Shown here piece by piece: positions 54,301 to 63,625 of a stretch of DNA of 64,000 nt. How positions within the stretch are numbered: position 1 is the stretch's first letter; each line of letters begins with the position of its first letter. The stretch spans positions 2,438,896 to 2,502,895 of the forward strand of contig NC_079914.1 of assembly GCF_024868665.1 (NCBI RefSeq), in the 5' to 3' direction. Position numbers and translations under genes: made by a program. The notes beneath the pieces were generated by a model, which saw only the letters and a list, made by a program, of their open reading frames with translations, did no database searches and was not told the DNA's origin. Source of the DNA: Triplophysa rosa. Lineage: Eukaryota; Chordata; Actinopteri; Cypriniformes; Nemacheilidae.

Positions 54301-56526
54301 AAGACAGTTGCGAAAGGACTTACGAAATACACCCAAAGGAAAGACTCAAATATTTGTGCTTTTTCATCCTAAAAAGGAATAAACAAGAATAAGCAAGGCA
54401 GCATTATATACTGTATGTCTGATAAGTTTGTTCATCTATGATGTACATTATTTAGAACAATCGTCCAAGAATTTAACAAGTACAATTTAACAACAAGAAT
54501 TATATTTCTTGTTATCTATTTTTCATAACCTTTAAAATATTTGTTTCTCTGTGGTGGAATGAATTTCTAACTTGAACTCATTTTTCTTTTCAATGTCAAT
54601 AGCTTGACCCCTCAGAAATATGTATTTTTATTATACTCATGTACTGTATATGATCTGATAATAAAGAAACTTACCACGTCTAAAATTCCAAATAAGGTGA
54701 AGGTCACACTGATGTTAGTGGGAGTCTGTGGGTGAATAACTGGCCTCACTTCAGTTTTACCCAAGACACTGACCCTCAGGGCAGTTAAAAGAGCATCTGT
54801 CGTTGGTTCAGAACAGTTTAAAGTCTCCGAATAGTTTATTAAAAGAGCTGTAAGAAGAATTTAATAATAAATTCATTCGACATATAAAATTAAAAAGAAT
54901 GTTTAAAATCATGTGTACACATATGGTTACACGATTAACATTTTGAAGGTTGAACTTGTGTTTGCACAGCAGAGGTGTAAAGAGTACCTGAAAACCATAC
55001 TTAAGTAAAAGTACAGATACCTTGCAGTGAAAATTACTCCATTACAAGTTACAAGTCACCAATTCCAAAACGACTTCAGTAAAAGTCTTCGAGTATCTGA
55101 TTTTAACAGTACTTGAGTATTTTACTCATACTGAATGTAGGCACAGAGAAGTACTAGTCCTCAACACTTAAGAGACACGTCAGTGAAAAACAAGAAACAG
55201 TCGAGAGTAAAAGTTGCTAATATCTTTAATACTCAGTACAACTACAAAGTAGCCAAAAAGATACTTAAGTACAGTAACTAATTACATTTACTCCAATACT
55301 TTACACCACTGTTGTACAGTAACTGTATACATTGAAATGAAAGTGCAATTTCATCATACCCTGCATGATGAGCCAGTAGATCATGAGATGGAGATCTGGA
55401 ACAACCTAAAACGATGATGTCAATATGTAATAAACATGTTATAAACATGTAGCTTGGTTATTTGTAAATTTACATATTTCAGATATCCTGGTGAGCTACC
55501 TTCACACTAACTTCTGGATGTTTCCATACAACTCATGGTACACATTTATCCAAATCTCAGATATAGCATAAGAAGTGTGTTTTTTTATAAAAAGTCCTGT
55601 ATTTTTACCCAAAATATTGTGGTACACATGTCATTGTAGAATGATACTCGTGACACCAATATTTTTTTTCATTCAACTATTTGTTGTCTGATTTACTGTA
55701 AGTCTGAACTCACTAAGGAGCACTGCATACTACATTTTTCATCCGGTATTACCCTAAAGCCTGTTAACCCTTACTGTGCAATAATAATAAAATCTTTAAA
55801 CTGATTTAGGTAATCGTAATATTAAATTATTGTTAATCTTCAATTGAATTTCCAGGTCCTTATCTTCAAATCTAAAATTAAATTTAACAGCAAAATATAA
55901 TTTCCCATAAATATTAAGTTTCACATTTTGCAATAACCTGTAAAAGGAAACAATTGACAAAAATCTTCCATTTGTAAGCTTCATCCATTAATAGGACTAG
56001 CAATGATCAGCATTTCTACATCATTTATTGTTAGTAAATGTTAAAATCTGATGTTAACATTTAGTAATACTTTATAAAATCCAAAGTTGTATCTGTTAAC
56101 ATCAGTTTAAATGCATGTTGAACAAATAAGTACAAACTATGAACAAATGTATTAGTAAAACATAATAATAGTAGTATAGTATTACTATAGTATTAATTAT
56201 AAATTATGCATTATTAAATGTAACTAACCCTAAACCATACCCTAATCCTAACCCTTTACATCAAGTATTGTACATAATTATTATTACTTAGTACTAGAGG
56301 GTATAAATACGCGGACACCTTAAAATAAAGTCTAACCAGTATGTATATTAACTAACATAAAAATATATTGCTTATTGTTAGTTTATGTTAGCTAATGCAT
56401 TTACAAATGTTGAGAACAAGACTTTATTGTAAAGTATTACCAAAAATATTTATAGTACACCAAGATTGCATGACTTTATCTGCAAGAATATCTTACCTTT
56501 GGTATTGACAGCAATATTACAGCCAT
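42337..56526 (-). CDS. Receptor gene B: 5-HT3-like Cys-loop channel subunit, 10 exons
   Basis: Exons: 56526-56497, 55405-55360, 54847-54675, 54368-54324, 54244-54138, 49323-49154, 49059-48893, 48743-48533, 44407-44222, 42632-42337 (1431 bp, 476 residues). Lengths equal gene A except exon 2 (46 vs 61), exon 7 (167 vs 176), exon 9 (186 vs 192) and exon 10. The leader can start at the exon-1 ATG ([10 protein letters not shown]) or at the Met in exon 2 (MIYWLIMQ). Landmarks are loop D FLWVYFFW, loop A PDVVINEF, Cys-loop [15 protein letters not shown], loop B NSYKLY, loop C region [10 protein letters not shown]2 [16 protein letters not shown], a large M3-M4 loop, and M4 ending TASLV. The exon 6 acceptor (GTGAAG) lacks a good pyrimidine tract. 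Cation-channel function is inferred from the family; the ligand is unknown. Confidence 0.9.
42790..44021. mobile_element. Long-TIR DNA element (CACTA-like ends) in the last intron of gene B
   Basis: Left end CACTATAAAAAAAACGT, right end (complement) CACTGTAAAAAAAATTGT. Further in, both arms carry TCGTCGCTGTCGG or its complement CCGACAGCGACAAT, so the inverted repeat is over 100 bp. CACT(A/G) termini point to EnSpm/CACTA, but no transposase or clear target duplication was seen. It contains an internal ~190-bp duplication (43190-43575). Confidence 0.6.
43190..43575. repeat. Tandem duplication of about 190 bp
   Basis: Both copies contain GGTCGCGTTGAGCC, TGTGGTTACATACATCTTCC and GGCTGTCTAATA...GGCGGAAATTA. 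It lies inside the CACTA-like element. Confidence 0.88.
44690..47270 (+). mobile_element. 5'-truncated LINE antisense in intron 8 of gene B
   Basis: In order: the end of an EEP endonuclease ([19 protein letters not shown], 44735-45142), a linker, RT from 45568 ([49 protein letters not shown]), RT palm ([33 protein letters not shown]) and a C-terminal Cys motif ([20 protein letters not shown]). This layout differs from the L2-like LINEs here and resembles Jockey/RTE-like clades. It is broken by a few stops and frameshifts and ends in an AAGAAGAAGA-rich tail near 47262. Confidence 0.85.
45958..46659 (+). pseudogene. LINE RT palm/thumb, longest open frame of that LINE
   Basis: 233 codons open. 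[19 protein letters not shown] contains the first catalytic Asp block ([10 protein letters not shown], usually DLSAAYDTVW), [12 protein letters not shown] and YADDIALL the second. It ends where the frame shifts into [20 protein letters not shown]. Confidence 0.88.
48035..48249. mobile_element. 215-bp MITE with TTAA target duplication
   Basis: TIR AGGCGGGGTGTCCGATTTC ... GAAATCGGACACCCCGCCT (19 bp, perfect), flanked by TTAA at 48031-48034 and 48250-48253. TTAA is the target of piggyBac and Kolobok elements. Intron 8 of gene B. Confidence 0.93.
49545..49612. repeat. hAT-like MITE end fragment
   Basis: GGGTGTCCAAAGTCGGTCCT then GCAGAGTTTAGCTCCAA. The same family appears in reverse at 53960-54041 (AAACTCTGCAGGACACTGGC, GTTGAAGC). 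Only one end is recognisable at each place. Confidence 0.6.
49772..51519 (-). mobile_element. Gypsy LTR retrotransposon with both LTRs and deleted interior
   Basis: LTRs 49772-50059 and 51234-51519 share ACCATAACTATTGTTTAGGG and ACACCACCTAGCGGTGTCAC. The flanks are GTTTG (left) and GTTCG (right), a target duplication with one change. Next to the left LTR, CTTCCTCCCCTAAAA is the complement of a polypurine tract, so the element reads on the minus strand. The interior is only about 1.2 kb: gag, protease, RT and RNase H are essentially missing. It lies in intron 5 of gene B. Confidence 0.9.
50107..50946 (-). pseudogene. Gypsy integrase C-terminal half, internally deleted
   Basis: 50946-50668 reads [20 protein letters not shown] (first catalytic Asp), then jumps from [10 protein letters not shown] to a late segment, losing the second catalytic Asp. 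50795-50107 continues in another frame with [20 protein letters not shown] (catalytic Glu), [20 protein letters not shown] and a C-terminal tail. It is inactive by deletion and frameshift. Confidence 0.88.
51749..53736 (+). mobile_element. Gag-only LTR element with perfect 5-bp target duplication
   Basis: LTRs 51749-52041 and 53441-53736 share CTGTCGGTCCCCAGCCT, CATCTTGTCTGGGAG and GATCCGTTACA. The element is flanked by ATCAT at 51744-51748 and 53737-53741. The interior (about 1.4 kb) encodes only a gag-like protein with repeats; there is no pol. This is a non-autonomous (LARD/gag-only) LTR element. It lies in intron 5 of gene B, antisense to the gene. Confidence 0.93.
52060..53033 (+). pseudogene. 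Gag-like ORF with PEFPEPA-type repeats, one frameshift
   Basis: 52060-52190 reads [20 protein letters not shown] then [17 protein letters not shown], the gag capsid-like block. A one-base shift near 52185-52200 moves the frame to [20 protein letters not shown] then [16 protein letters not shown]. From about 52480 to 52940 it becomes repeats of the type EFPEPA(S/A)P. The repeat arm is degenerate but in frame for over 150 residues. A retroelement origin follows from the surrounding LTRs. Confidence 0.82.
53940..54041. repeat. hAT-like MITE fragment
   Basis: AGACCTTGATTAGCTGGTTC, then TTTGATTAGGGTTGAAGCTA, then AACTCTGCAGGACACTGGCC: one half of the family whose other half is seen at 49545. Confidence 0.6.
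54970..55311. mobile_element. 342-bp hAT MITE in intron 2 of gene B
   Basis: TIR CAGAGGTGTAAAGAGTA ... CAATACTTTACACCACTG, flanked by TTGCACAG (54962-54969) and TTGTACAG (55312-55319), an 8-bp duplication with one change. ACTTAAGTA words in the arms resemble the larger hAT at 14552. Confidence 0.88.
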
Positions 56527-58341
56527 ATCAGCTTCTTAGGAATAAGGAGGCAGATTTTTTTACAGTTTCATGATGTTTGTAAGGACTCAAATGGAGTGTC
56601 ACACCAACCTAAATACCAAAGTGTCAGAGCACAACAACATGCAAAGCACAATAAACCTGATGCAAAATATGATGGGTTTATTTTCCATACAAAAGACAGT
56701 GATTGAAAATCTGCAAAACCAGCGACTGGTACAGAAGACTTTATGTTTTTCAATAAATTATTTAAACATTTATAAAAATAGAAAAAACCATGTGCCTTCA
56801 AAATGTCTTCACCACAGTGATTGAATCTATTATACAGTTTTCAGAAAACTGTAGCTATTTTTTTAACTGCCCTCACTAGAAATGTTCACTTTTTATTTGA
56901 ATGCTTTATTCGCCTTAATAAGTTTGTTCATTAACACTGCCTTACATGCATAAAATAAACTCACCATTTTACTCACATACTCATGATAATTTTTTTAACG
57001 TGCCCAAAGAGCTCTGCAACATCTTCCAATACAGTACATTGAATCAAGTCAGTTTCCCTACAATCTCAAAAGTGTCTATCTGGAAATATTTTTTTCTAGA
57101 TTTATAAAAAATGATGTCAATAGATGTACATTTCCTTTTATAAAAAGATTGTATTTTATTCCTTATTTAAAATGTGATCTTGGTCAAATACATTTAGCAA
57201 CCAATGAAAGTTAAAAAAAAGTTGTTTTCCCTAGTGAACAATAAATGGGAAAATACAATTGGGAGGGCACTGCTGAGCTCTATAGACGCCATTTTATGTT
57301 GCATATCCCATTCATACTTAACTGCATTGGAAATGGCCTTAGATGAATTCATTTTATTTTGCCATTAATTCTATGGTTAAAAAACTTGATACAGTAGATG
57401 GCTCGGGTGTCACAAAACTGAATACAATAAAGGAAAAACTCAGTTTACATAGTGTCTATAATGGAGTATTAGAAGAAAGATCATTCTACAAGTAGGTCTA
57501 TACATAAATCTTATTGAGTTTGCACATATTTATATATTTGGTAAGCAGCCGTTCCACTTGAAGAATTAGAAACAAGCAATGCAATAATAGATTTGGTTAA
57601 GGATTTTATTATTTCACAAGGCTCTGATTGTAATCGAACACTTAAAATCTAGCACTCTGTAACCATTGAAATAACTTGAAATGAACAAAGTGTCACCACC
57701 ATGCTTTTAATTTCAGTTAAACAATGATCAGTAGACATAGTTAAAGTTTATGTTTAAGCCGTATAATGGACACATTTGACAAAATATTGACTATGATTTA
57801 GAAACAAAAGTATGACGCATACATTTTTTGACAATCTTCACTATTACAGCGGTTTAACATTGAATTAAAGTGATAATACAATGCAGAAAAATGTTTATGG
57901 ATGTCTTGTGAATAAATAATGTGGTCTGAATCATAGTTATAGCCCAGGTAGCAAAGGTACGTTTGTAAGATGTCTGCTAAAGATCTGCAGGTCTGAAAAA
58001 CATCTGCTGTGTAAAAACGTGTGATAAACGTCTAAGAAAGAGCAGTTTTACATACATTCTAAATCATAAACATCTTACAGACATCTTCTAGATGTCTATA
58101 TGACATCTGACAGCAGACGTCTCAGAGACGAATTGGAGATGAGCAAACAATTAAAAATATATGTCTTGCAGATAGATGTCTGCCAGATTAAACACAGTCT
58201 GATTAAAAGTGATTTCTTTTCACAGAACTATTTAAGACATTCACAGAGTATTTCAAAGTGCAGGTTGCAAATAGCAAGTAAACCCTTGTATTGAGTTAAC
58301 AGCTGAACTCAGCAGTGCATATACAGCTTTAATAAATTTGT
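56527..58341. other. Spacer between gene B start and gene C stop
   Basis: AT-rich. About 57950-58190 holds repeated GATGTCT / AGACATC / AGACGTCT words that can fold, probably a MITE whose ends I could not fix. No gene or clear promoter motif. Confidence 0.4.
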
Positions 58342-61300
58342 TTATATCAAAGCAACATTGATATTGTACCAGTACATCCAATATACTATAATAGTGATAA
58401 AACTAACCACAAGAAAGATAACATACATAATGAAAAGCAAGCGGTCAATGACTTGACCCAAATGCACCCACTCATCTTCAGTCTGATTGCTATTCAAATG
58501 TTCATCGACCTGTTGACGGATGGAGAGTAACTCTTGGCTTATCTTTTTCAGTTTTTGAATGCTGGGAGGAGTCGTGTGGACGGCTTCAGTCTTTGGGATT
58601 TTAACAGGAACAAAGCGACTGGTCTCATTTCTGTACTCTGCAGGTAAAAGAGAACTTGACATAAATTCACTTTAAAGTTTAGAATAGTTTAGAAGAAATT
58701 ATCTTTACTATATCAGTTTCAACAAAATTAGGTTTGGTAAGACTCACCTTCCAGATCACCGTTTTGGTCACTCTTGCTTAAACAAACAAGTCTGGCGATG
58801 TAGTCGAGGAAAAGCACCTTGACCCACTGAGGTAACGCCGGGTAACGACTGGACCCACACACAATATTAGTGATAAAAATCGTCTCTAGAAGACTTGCCA
58901 CCATCAGCGCCAAGCAGAGAGAGAAGAAGGCATCTGAAAAGACATTGAATATAAATATAAAGACAATTTCAAAAGGTAAGAGTGGTTTAAAGGTACATCT
59001 CATACAGACTTATGAGAGGTAAGGTGTTTCCGGTGACGGGCAGCAGGTCATTCATTAACAGCAGGAATACAGTGTAACCCAAGATGAGCGTCATTTTGAA
59101 AGCCGATCGATCCGTGTTCTGAGGCGGCAGAAGAAAACTGAATAGATCCACAGCTATAAGGAAGCAGCTGGGAATCAAGAGGTTCACGATGTACAGACTT
59201 GCTCGACGCCTGAGGACGATCTAAAGCAAAAGAAACAGAATTGAGCACTTAACAATGTCAAATTTTACACAGCGTACGTGACGTTTTTATCTGCAATTGT
59301 TAATATGATCATACGTAGTAAATAAGTGCATCGAATGCCCCGTTCACTTCCTCTGGAGGTACCGAAGGTTTTTCAGCACGCATGTCGACTAGCTCCCATT
59401 CTCCCTTGGTAGTCATCGCAGATATGGATTTCTGAAATGTTGACTCCACTGGTTCAGCAAAGAACAACTGAAGATCCAGCACTGAGATGAAGAGAAGACA
59501 GACTGGAGATCATCTCATAGTTGAACATTTGCCCTTCAGTTGAGTTAACTTACCCGTGTGCTGATATGAATTAAAGGTGAATGTACAGTTCTGAATATCG
59601 AATGGAAACGTGTAGATGTCCAGGCTACAGGAACTGATGACATGAAATGGAAGACTGTCGTATATCTTGCCGTTATTATACACGTAGAGGTAATATGTGT
59701 CTGGGACTCTGTTCTCATCAATGCTTTAAAGTAAAAGATGGCAGTGTTAGGTAAAGATATTAGGTAATGTAATTTTTCCTAATATTGATTCAAAACATCC
59801 TTTAGTCTTTAATGACATTAAAAATCAAGTCTTATGCCATAGAAAATGTACTCAGAGAGCATTATATGAGACACTATCAGTCAAAAGTTTAGACAATTAG
59901 AAAATAATTGTAAATTGAAACACAGTAAAACCGGCCACTTGGCTCATTTTCGGTAATTATCAAAAATGTAATGTGAAAATTTTAAAGATTATGACAAAAC
60001 TGTGGGTGTAATGTACATTAACAACAGCTGTTTAAATAAAAAATACATACAAGGGCCTAATATTTATGGTTTTATAACAGATAATGTCCACACTATGTAA
60101 ACATTAAATCAAGGTACAGGTCCAGATATAGGCCCTTTTCACATGACGTCACGCATCTTCCATTCTGCTGCGAAGCAGTGTATCGTTACTTCCGCTAGCG
60201 CCTCAGAATGGAGTTTACCAAGTCCCTTGCACAGCTGCCACAAATACGGCTAGATGATGTACAACATCTTGCAGACAAATTTTCGCTTACGACAAGATCA
60301 AATGTCATGAGCTGGCGTGGAAAGAACCCAAATGCAGGCAATGGCAGTGAAGGGGTTAACAAGGGTCTTTATTACAAATAGAAATACAAAACAAAACACC
60401 CACGAGGGGGTAAAACGGTACGGAGGATAACAAGAACATAAACTGATTAGACTCAACTGACAACTTAGAACAATACTAGACAACCAAAAAATGAACTAAC
60501 ACTAACTAGACTTACTTTAAAGATCACGAACTGGACCAAGAACACAAGCAAGGGTATAAACAGGAAATCGCTGGAGGTAACAAAACAAGGAACTTCACTA
60601 GACACCATAAACACATGCACATCAAACGTAATACACGAGCACAGGACAAAGAAACATGAGGGCATTTATAGGAAGAGACAAACGAGGGATAATTACACGA
60701 AGGCAGGTGTGGAACATAAAACACTCAGGGAAAGGTAACAAGGAAATGAGAGGGGTGGGGCCAATGATGAGACACTGGAGAGAACGTATATTATTGTCAA
60801 AAGGACAATAATATGTTTCTCTCCACACATAACCTAAAACTTTGTCATGGCTCTGCTACAGGACCAAGAAAAACATGACTAAATGAAGCAGAGCCATGAC
60901 ATCAAAGCTAGATAAAGGATACTAATTCTTTGTTAAACAGTACTGTAGCTGTTTGATTATGAGGGTAAGTGGGGTTTTTTGTGTTAGCGAAGGTGCTAGG
61001 ATAAGTACTTGAATAAGCAGCCCAGGCTCATTGTAAATACGTACCTCTGCCTACATTCCTGCACAACGTGAAATATGTAGCTCCAGGTACAAATCGCTGC
61101 ATCTTTCGAGTGGAATGTCCACTAGAGGCACGTTTTTTCTCTGTTCTAATGTGTTTTATTAAAAGTTACGAAGCAGACGCATGCACAAAGTAAAAAGGTT
61201 AGAGCACCTAACCCCACTCCCACCCTAATCCTAAACCTACCCACTTCCCAACCATATAAAACACAGAACAAGCAAATACAAGTCAGCCTATTTACAAGTC

Positions 61301-63625
61301 AGGTATTTATTGCAGACACTGACCAAAAACAGTATAAAAACATTACAAACAGGTCACGTGTCGGAGCCGATAGCCTTGTGGCTACAGCCATTTCATAACG
61401 TAGGCGAACGTAATGACGCAACCAGTCACAAGACACCAGAAGCCAATGCCATTTCAAAATCGAAGCTGGCAACTCCACCGTTCCGGCGGCAATCTTTGAA
61501 ATCAGTCACTGTGCGCAGCCGGTCCGGATCGAAGTTTTAAGGGGGACGGAGAAGGGGATCGCTTTTGATTTAATTCTTCAGCCTCGGAACACTTGGAATA
61601 ATTGCACTTTTTTAATAAACAGCATCTGTACAAAATATTAATGCATTTTGATAATTTATTCATTTATTGCAGCTATGCTTAAGTAAGCAACAAGTTCTTG
61701 ATTTACCTCAGCCAAACACAATTAATCCTCACAGTACCGACATCAGACGTTTATCGGGATATACATCAATATATTCAGTATTGTCTGCTTTGTAACCTTG
61801 AATGTACCTGCATCAACACGGAGAGAAACCCAATCACTACTAGTGGACATTCCACCCGAAAGATGCAGTGATTTGTACCTGGAGCTACGTATTTCGGGTT
61901 ATGCAGAAATGTAGGCAGAGGTACATATTTGCAATGAGCCTGTGTTGTGAATAAGTGTTCTGTCAGTTTTTTTTCATTGTTGTTAAATTCCAGCGTGACG
62001 GCAAAACGGAAGTTCTTCTTCTTCTTCTTGTTTGTTGCAAGACAGATGTTATGATACACTGCTTTGCGAAAAGGCGGAAGTTAAGTGACGCCATTGTGAA
62101 AAGGGCCCATTGATACAGTAACTCACAATTGATTAATGACAACATCAGGCATCCACAGTTCCTCTCTTGGCAGTGAGATTCTGTCTGTTCCACATTCAAC
62201 AGGATCCCAGCTTAAACCTTCAATATACCATGACTACAAATAACAGTTTTATTATGAATGATTTTCATTTTGATTATTGCGTGAACAAAACACATTATAA
62301 AAGTACATGAACTGAATAAAACAGTTGCAATAGGACTTACCATATCCACCCAGAGGAATGTGTTCAACTTCTGAGCTTTTTCATCCTAAAAAAAGTCAAA
62401 AATATTGTATTTTGGTCTAGCAAACAAGTGACATCCAAGTTCAAGTTTGAAAAAAATAACACTCTCATTTAAAGTTTAGAAAAAAATATTAAAGACAAAA
62501 GCAGGCTTTTTAAAGATGCAGAAATATAACATACCTTTGATTCATTTGGGATTCTTTTTAGTCATTTTTAACATAATCCAGTAGTTACATTTGTGTTATC
62601 ATAAAGTTTTGATGAGTTGACTATTATAAAAAAAGGGTACCCTTTAAGAAAATCCAAATAGTTGTTTTTTAATAATTTTTCTTTATTTAAAGACCCTATG
62701 AGGATGCTTCTGGAAGCTAAAGATGTTCATGTCACAATGGTTTATCTTAGTTTAAATTTGTTGAGCAGTCTCCAGTGTGTAATGAATGTTACTGATGCGT
62801 GCCATTATAGTCATGGTTATTGTCAGAAAGAATCAGAATGAATGTAACTTACCACGTCTAAAATGCCATATAGAATGAAACTCAGATTGATGTTGGTTGG
62901 AGTGCTCAAGTTAAAAACTGGCCTTATTTCAGTTCTGTCAAAGATGCTTTCCTTCAGTGCACTTAAAAGTGAGTCTGTAGTGGGTTCGGAGCAGTTAACA
63001 GTCTCTGCTGATTCTATTAATAAAGCTGGAAGAACAATTAACATTAAAATTAACATTAACATCATCATATCAGGTGCAAATAACAGGTATACGCTTATCT
63101 ATTGCATTGTCAATATGTTCGTGTGCAATAACCTGTTAATGGACAAAATGAGTTAAGAATTGTTACATTAAGGAAATGAGACGCTTGATAATGATACATT
63201 AACAAACTATGTTAAAGCGTTCTCTTAGAATATTGATATTATAAGTCACATTTATTTCTAAAGCGCTTTTTACAATTTGCATGTTTGCAAAGCAGCTACA
63301 CACAGAATACATGTTTTAAAACAGACAATCAAGGTATAATAAGCAATATAATCATATTGTTTTTATTATAATAATAATAAAAATAAAGGTAAAATAATAG
63401 CTAAAACAGACAATGAAGGTATCATAATAAGCTATATAATAATATTGTAATTATCAATAATAAAATTAGTATTAATAATAATAATAATATTAATACTATC
63501 AATAATAATAATAGTACAAGTAAAATATTAATATAATAAAGGACCAACAGTCTCTTAACAGTCAACTTAAAATTGGCAAAAAAAAGTAATGTCATCTTAC
63601 ACTGTGTGATGAGACAGAAGATCAT
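58342..63625 (-). CDS. Receptor gene C: 5-HT3-like Cys-loop channel subunit, 9 coding exons
   Basis: Coding exons: 63625-63601 (the spliced exon starts at 63646), 63025-62853, 62385-62341, 62233-62127, 59723-59554, 59481-59315, 59220-59010, 58933-58748, 58637-58342 (1380 bp, 459 residues). Exon lengths equal gene B. The start chosen is the Met of MIFCLITQ, because the candidate upstream exon (about 63820-63790) has GTG instead of ATG and an in-frame TAA. Landmarks are loop D FLWVDM, loop A PDVVINQF (Gln where A and B have Glu), Cys-loop with FPFD, loop [17 protein letters not shown]2 [16 protein letters not shown], and MA/M4 with [15 protein letters not shown] channel function is inferred from the family; the ligand is unknown. 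It is the most compact copy. Confidence 0.88.
60303..60901 (-). mobile_element. Solo gypsy LTR with 5-bp target duplication
   Basis: TGTCATGAGCTGGCGTGG ... GCAGAGCCATGACA, 599 bp, flanked by TCAAA at 60298-60302 and 60902-60906. Same family as the LTRs at 10392 and 36325. It shares with 10392 an inner palindrome of the type TATTATTGTCnnnnnGACAATAATA. Confidence 0.93.
61018..61947. mobile_element. 930-bp hAT-like element with ~110-bp arms
   Basis: The arms contain AGGCTCATTGTAAATACGTA and its near complement, and CTCCAGGTACAAATC with GATTTGTACCTGGAG. The flanking 8-bp duplication is TGAATAAG (61010-61017 and 61948-61955). The element begins CAGCCCAGG and ends CCTGTGTTG. No transposase frame is seen. 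Confidence 0.85.
63242..63335 (-). repeat. 3' tail of the antisense LINE family
   Basis: CACATTTATTTCTAAAGCGC then TTTTTACAATTTGCATG and GCAAAGCAGCTACA resemble the LINE tail at 14290-14340 (TTTATTTATATAGCGC, TTACAAAGCAGCTGTACAT). Only the tail is present, between exons 2 and 3 of gene C. Confidence 0.65.
63358..63545. repeat. (AAT)n-rich simple sequence
   Basis: Runs of TAATAATAATA and ATAATATTAATA. Simple repeat next to the LINE tail; the minus-strand frame of Ile/Leu codons here is an artefact. Confidence 0.9.

Larger units (their letters stand above)
60131..62108. mobile_element. Inverted-repeat element carrying two later insertions
   Basis: Left end GGCCCTTTTCACATGACGTC, right end (complement) GGGCCCTTTTCACAATGGCG. 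Further in, GCAGTGTATCGTTACTTCCG pairs with the complement of GATACACTGCTTTGCG. Its interior was hit by a solo LTR (60303-60901) and a hAT-like element (61018-61947). Superfamily undetermined. It lies in the receptor gene C intron between 59723 and 62127. Confidence 0.7.

Noticed and set aside
61360..61390. Possible tRNA-like box (GAGCCGATAGCCTTGTGG)
   Set aside because: No paired A and B boxes at correct distance and no cloverleaf could be drawn.
63422..63600. Leu/Ile-rich extension of the gene C leader frame
   Set aside because: Read-through into an (AAT)n repeat after the splice donor at 63600; not coding.
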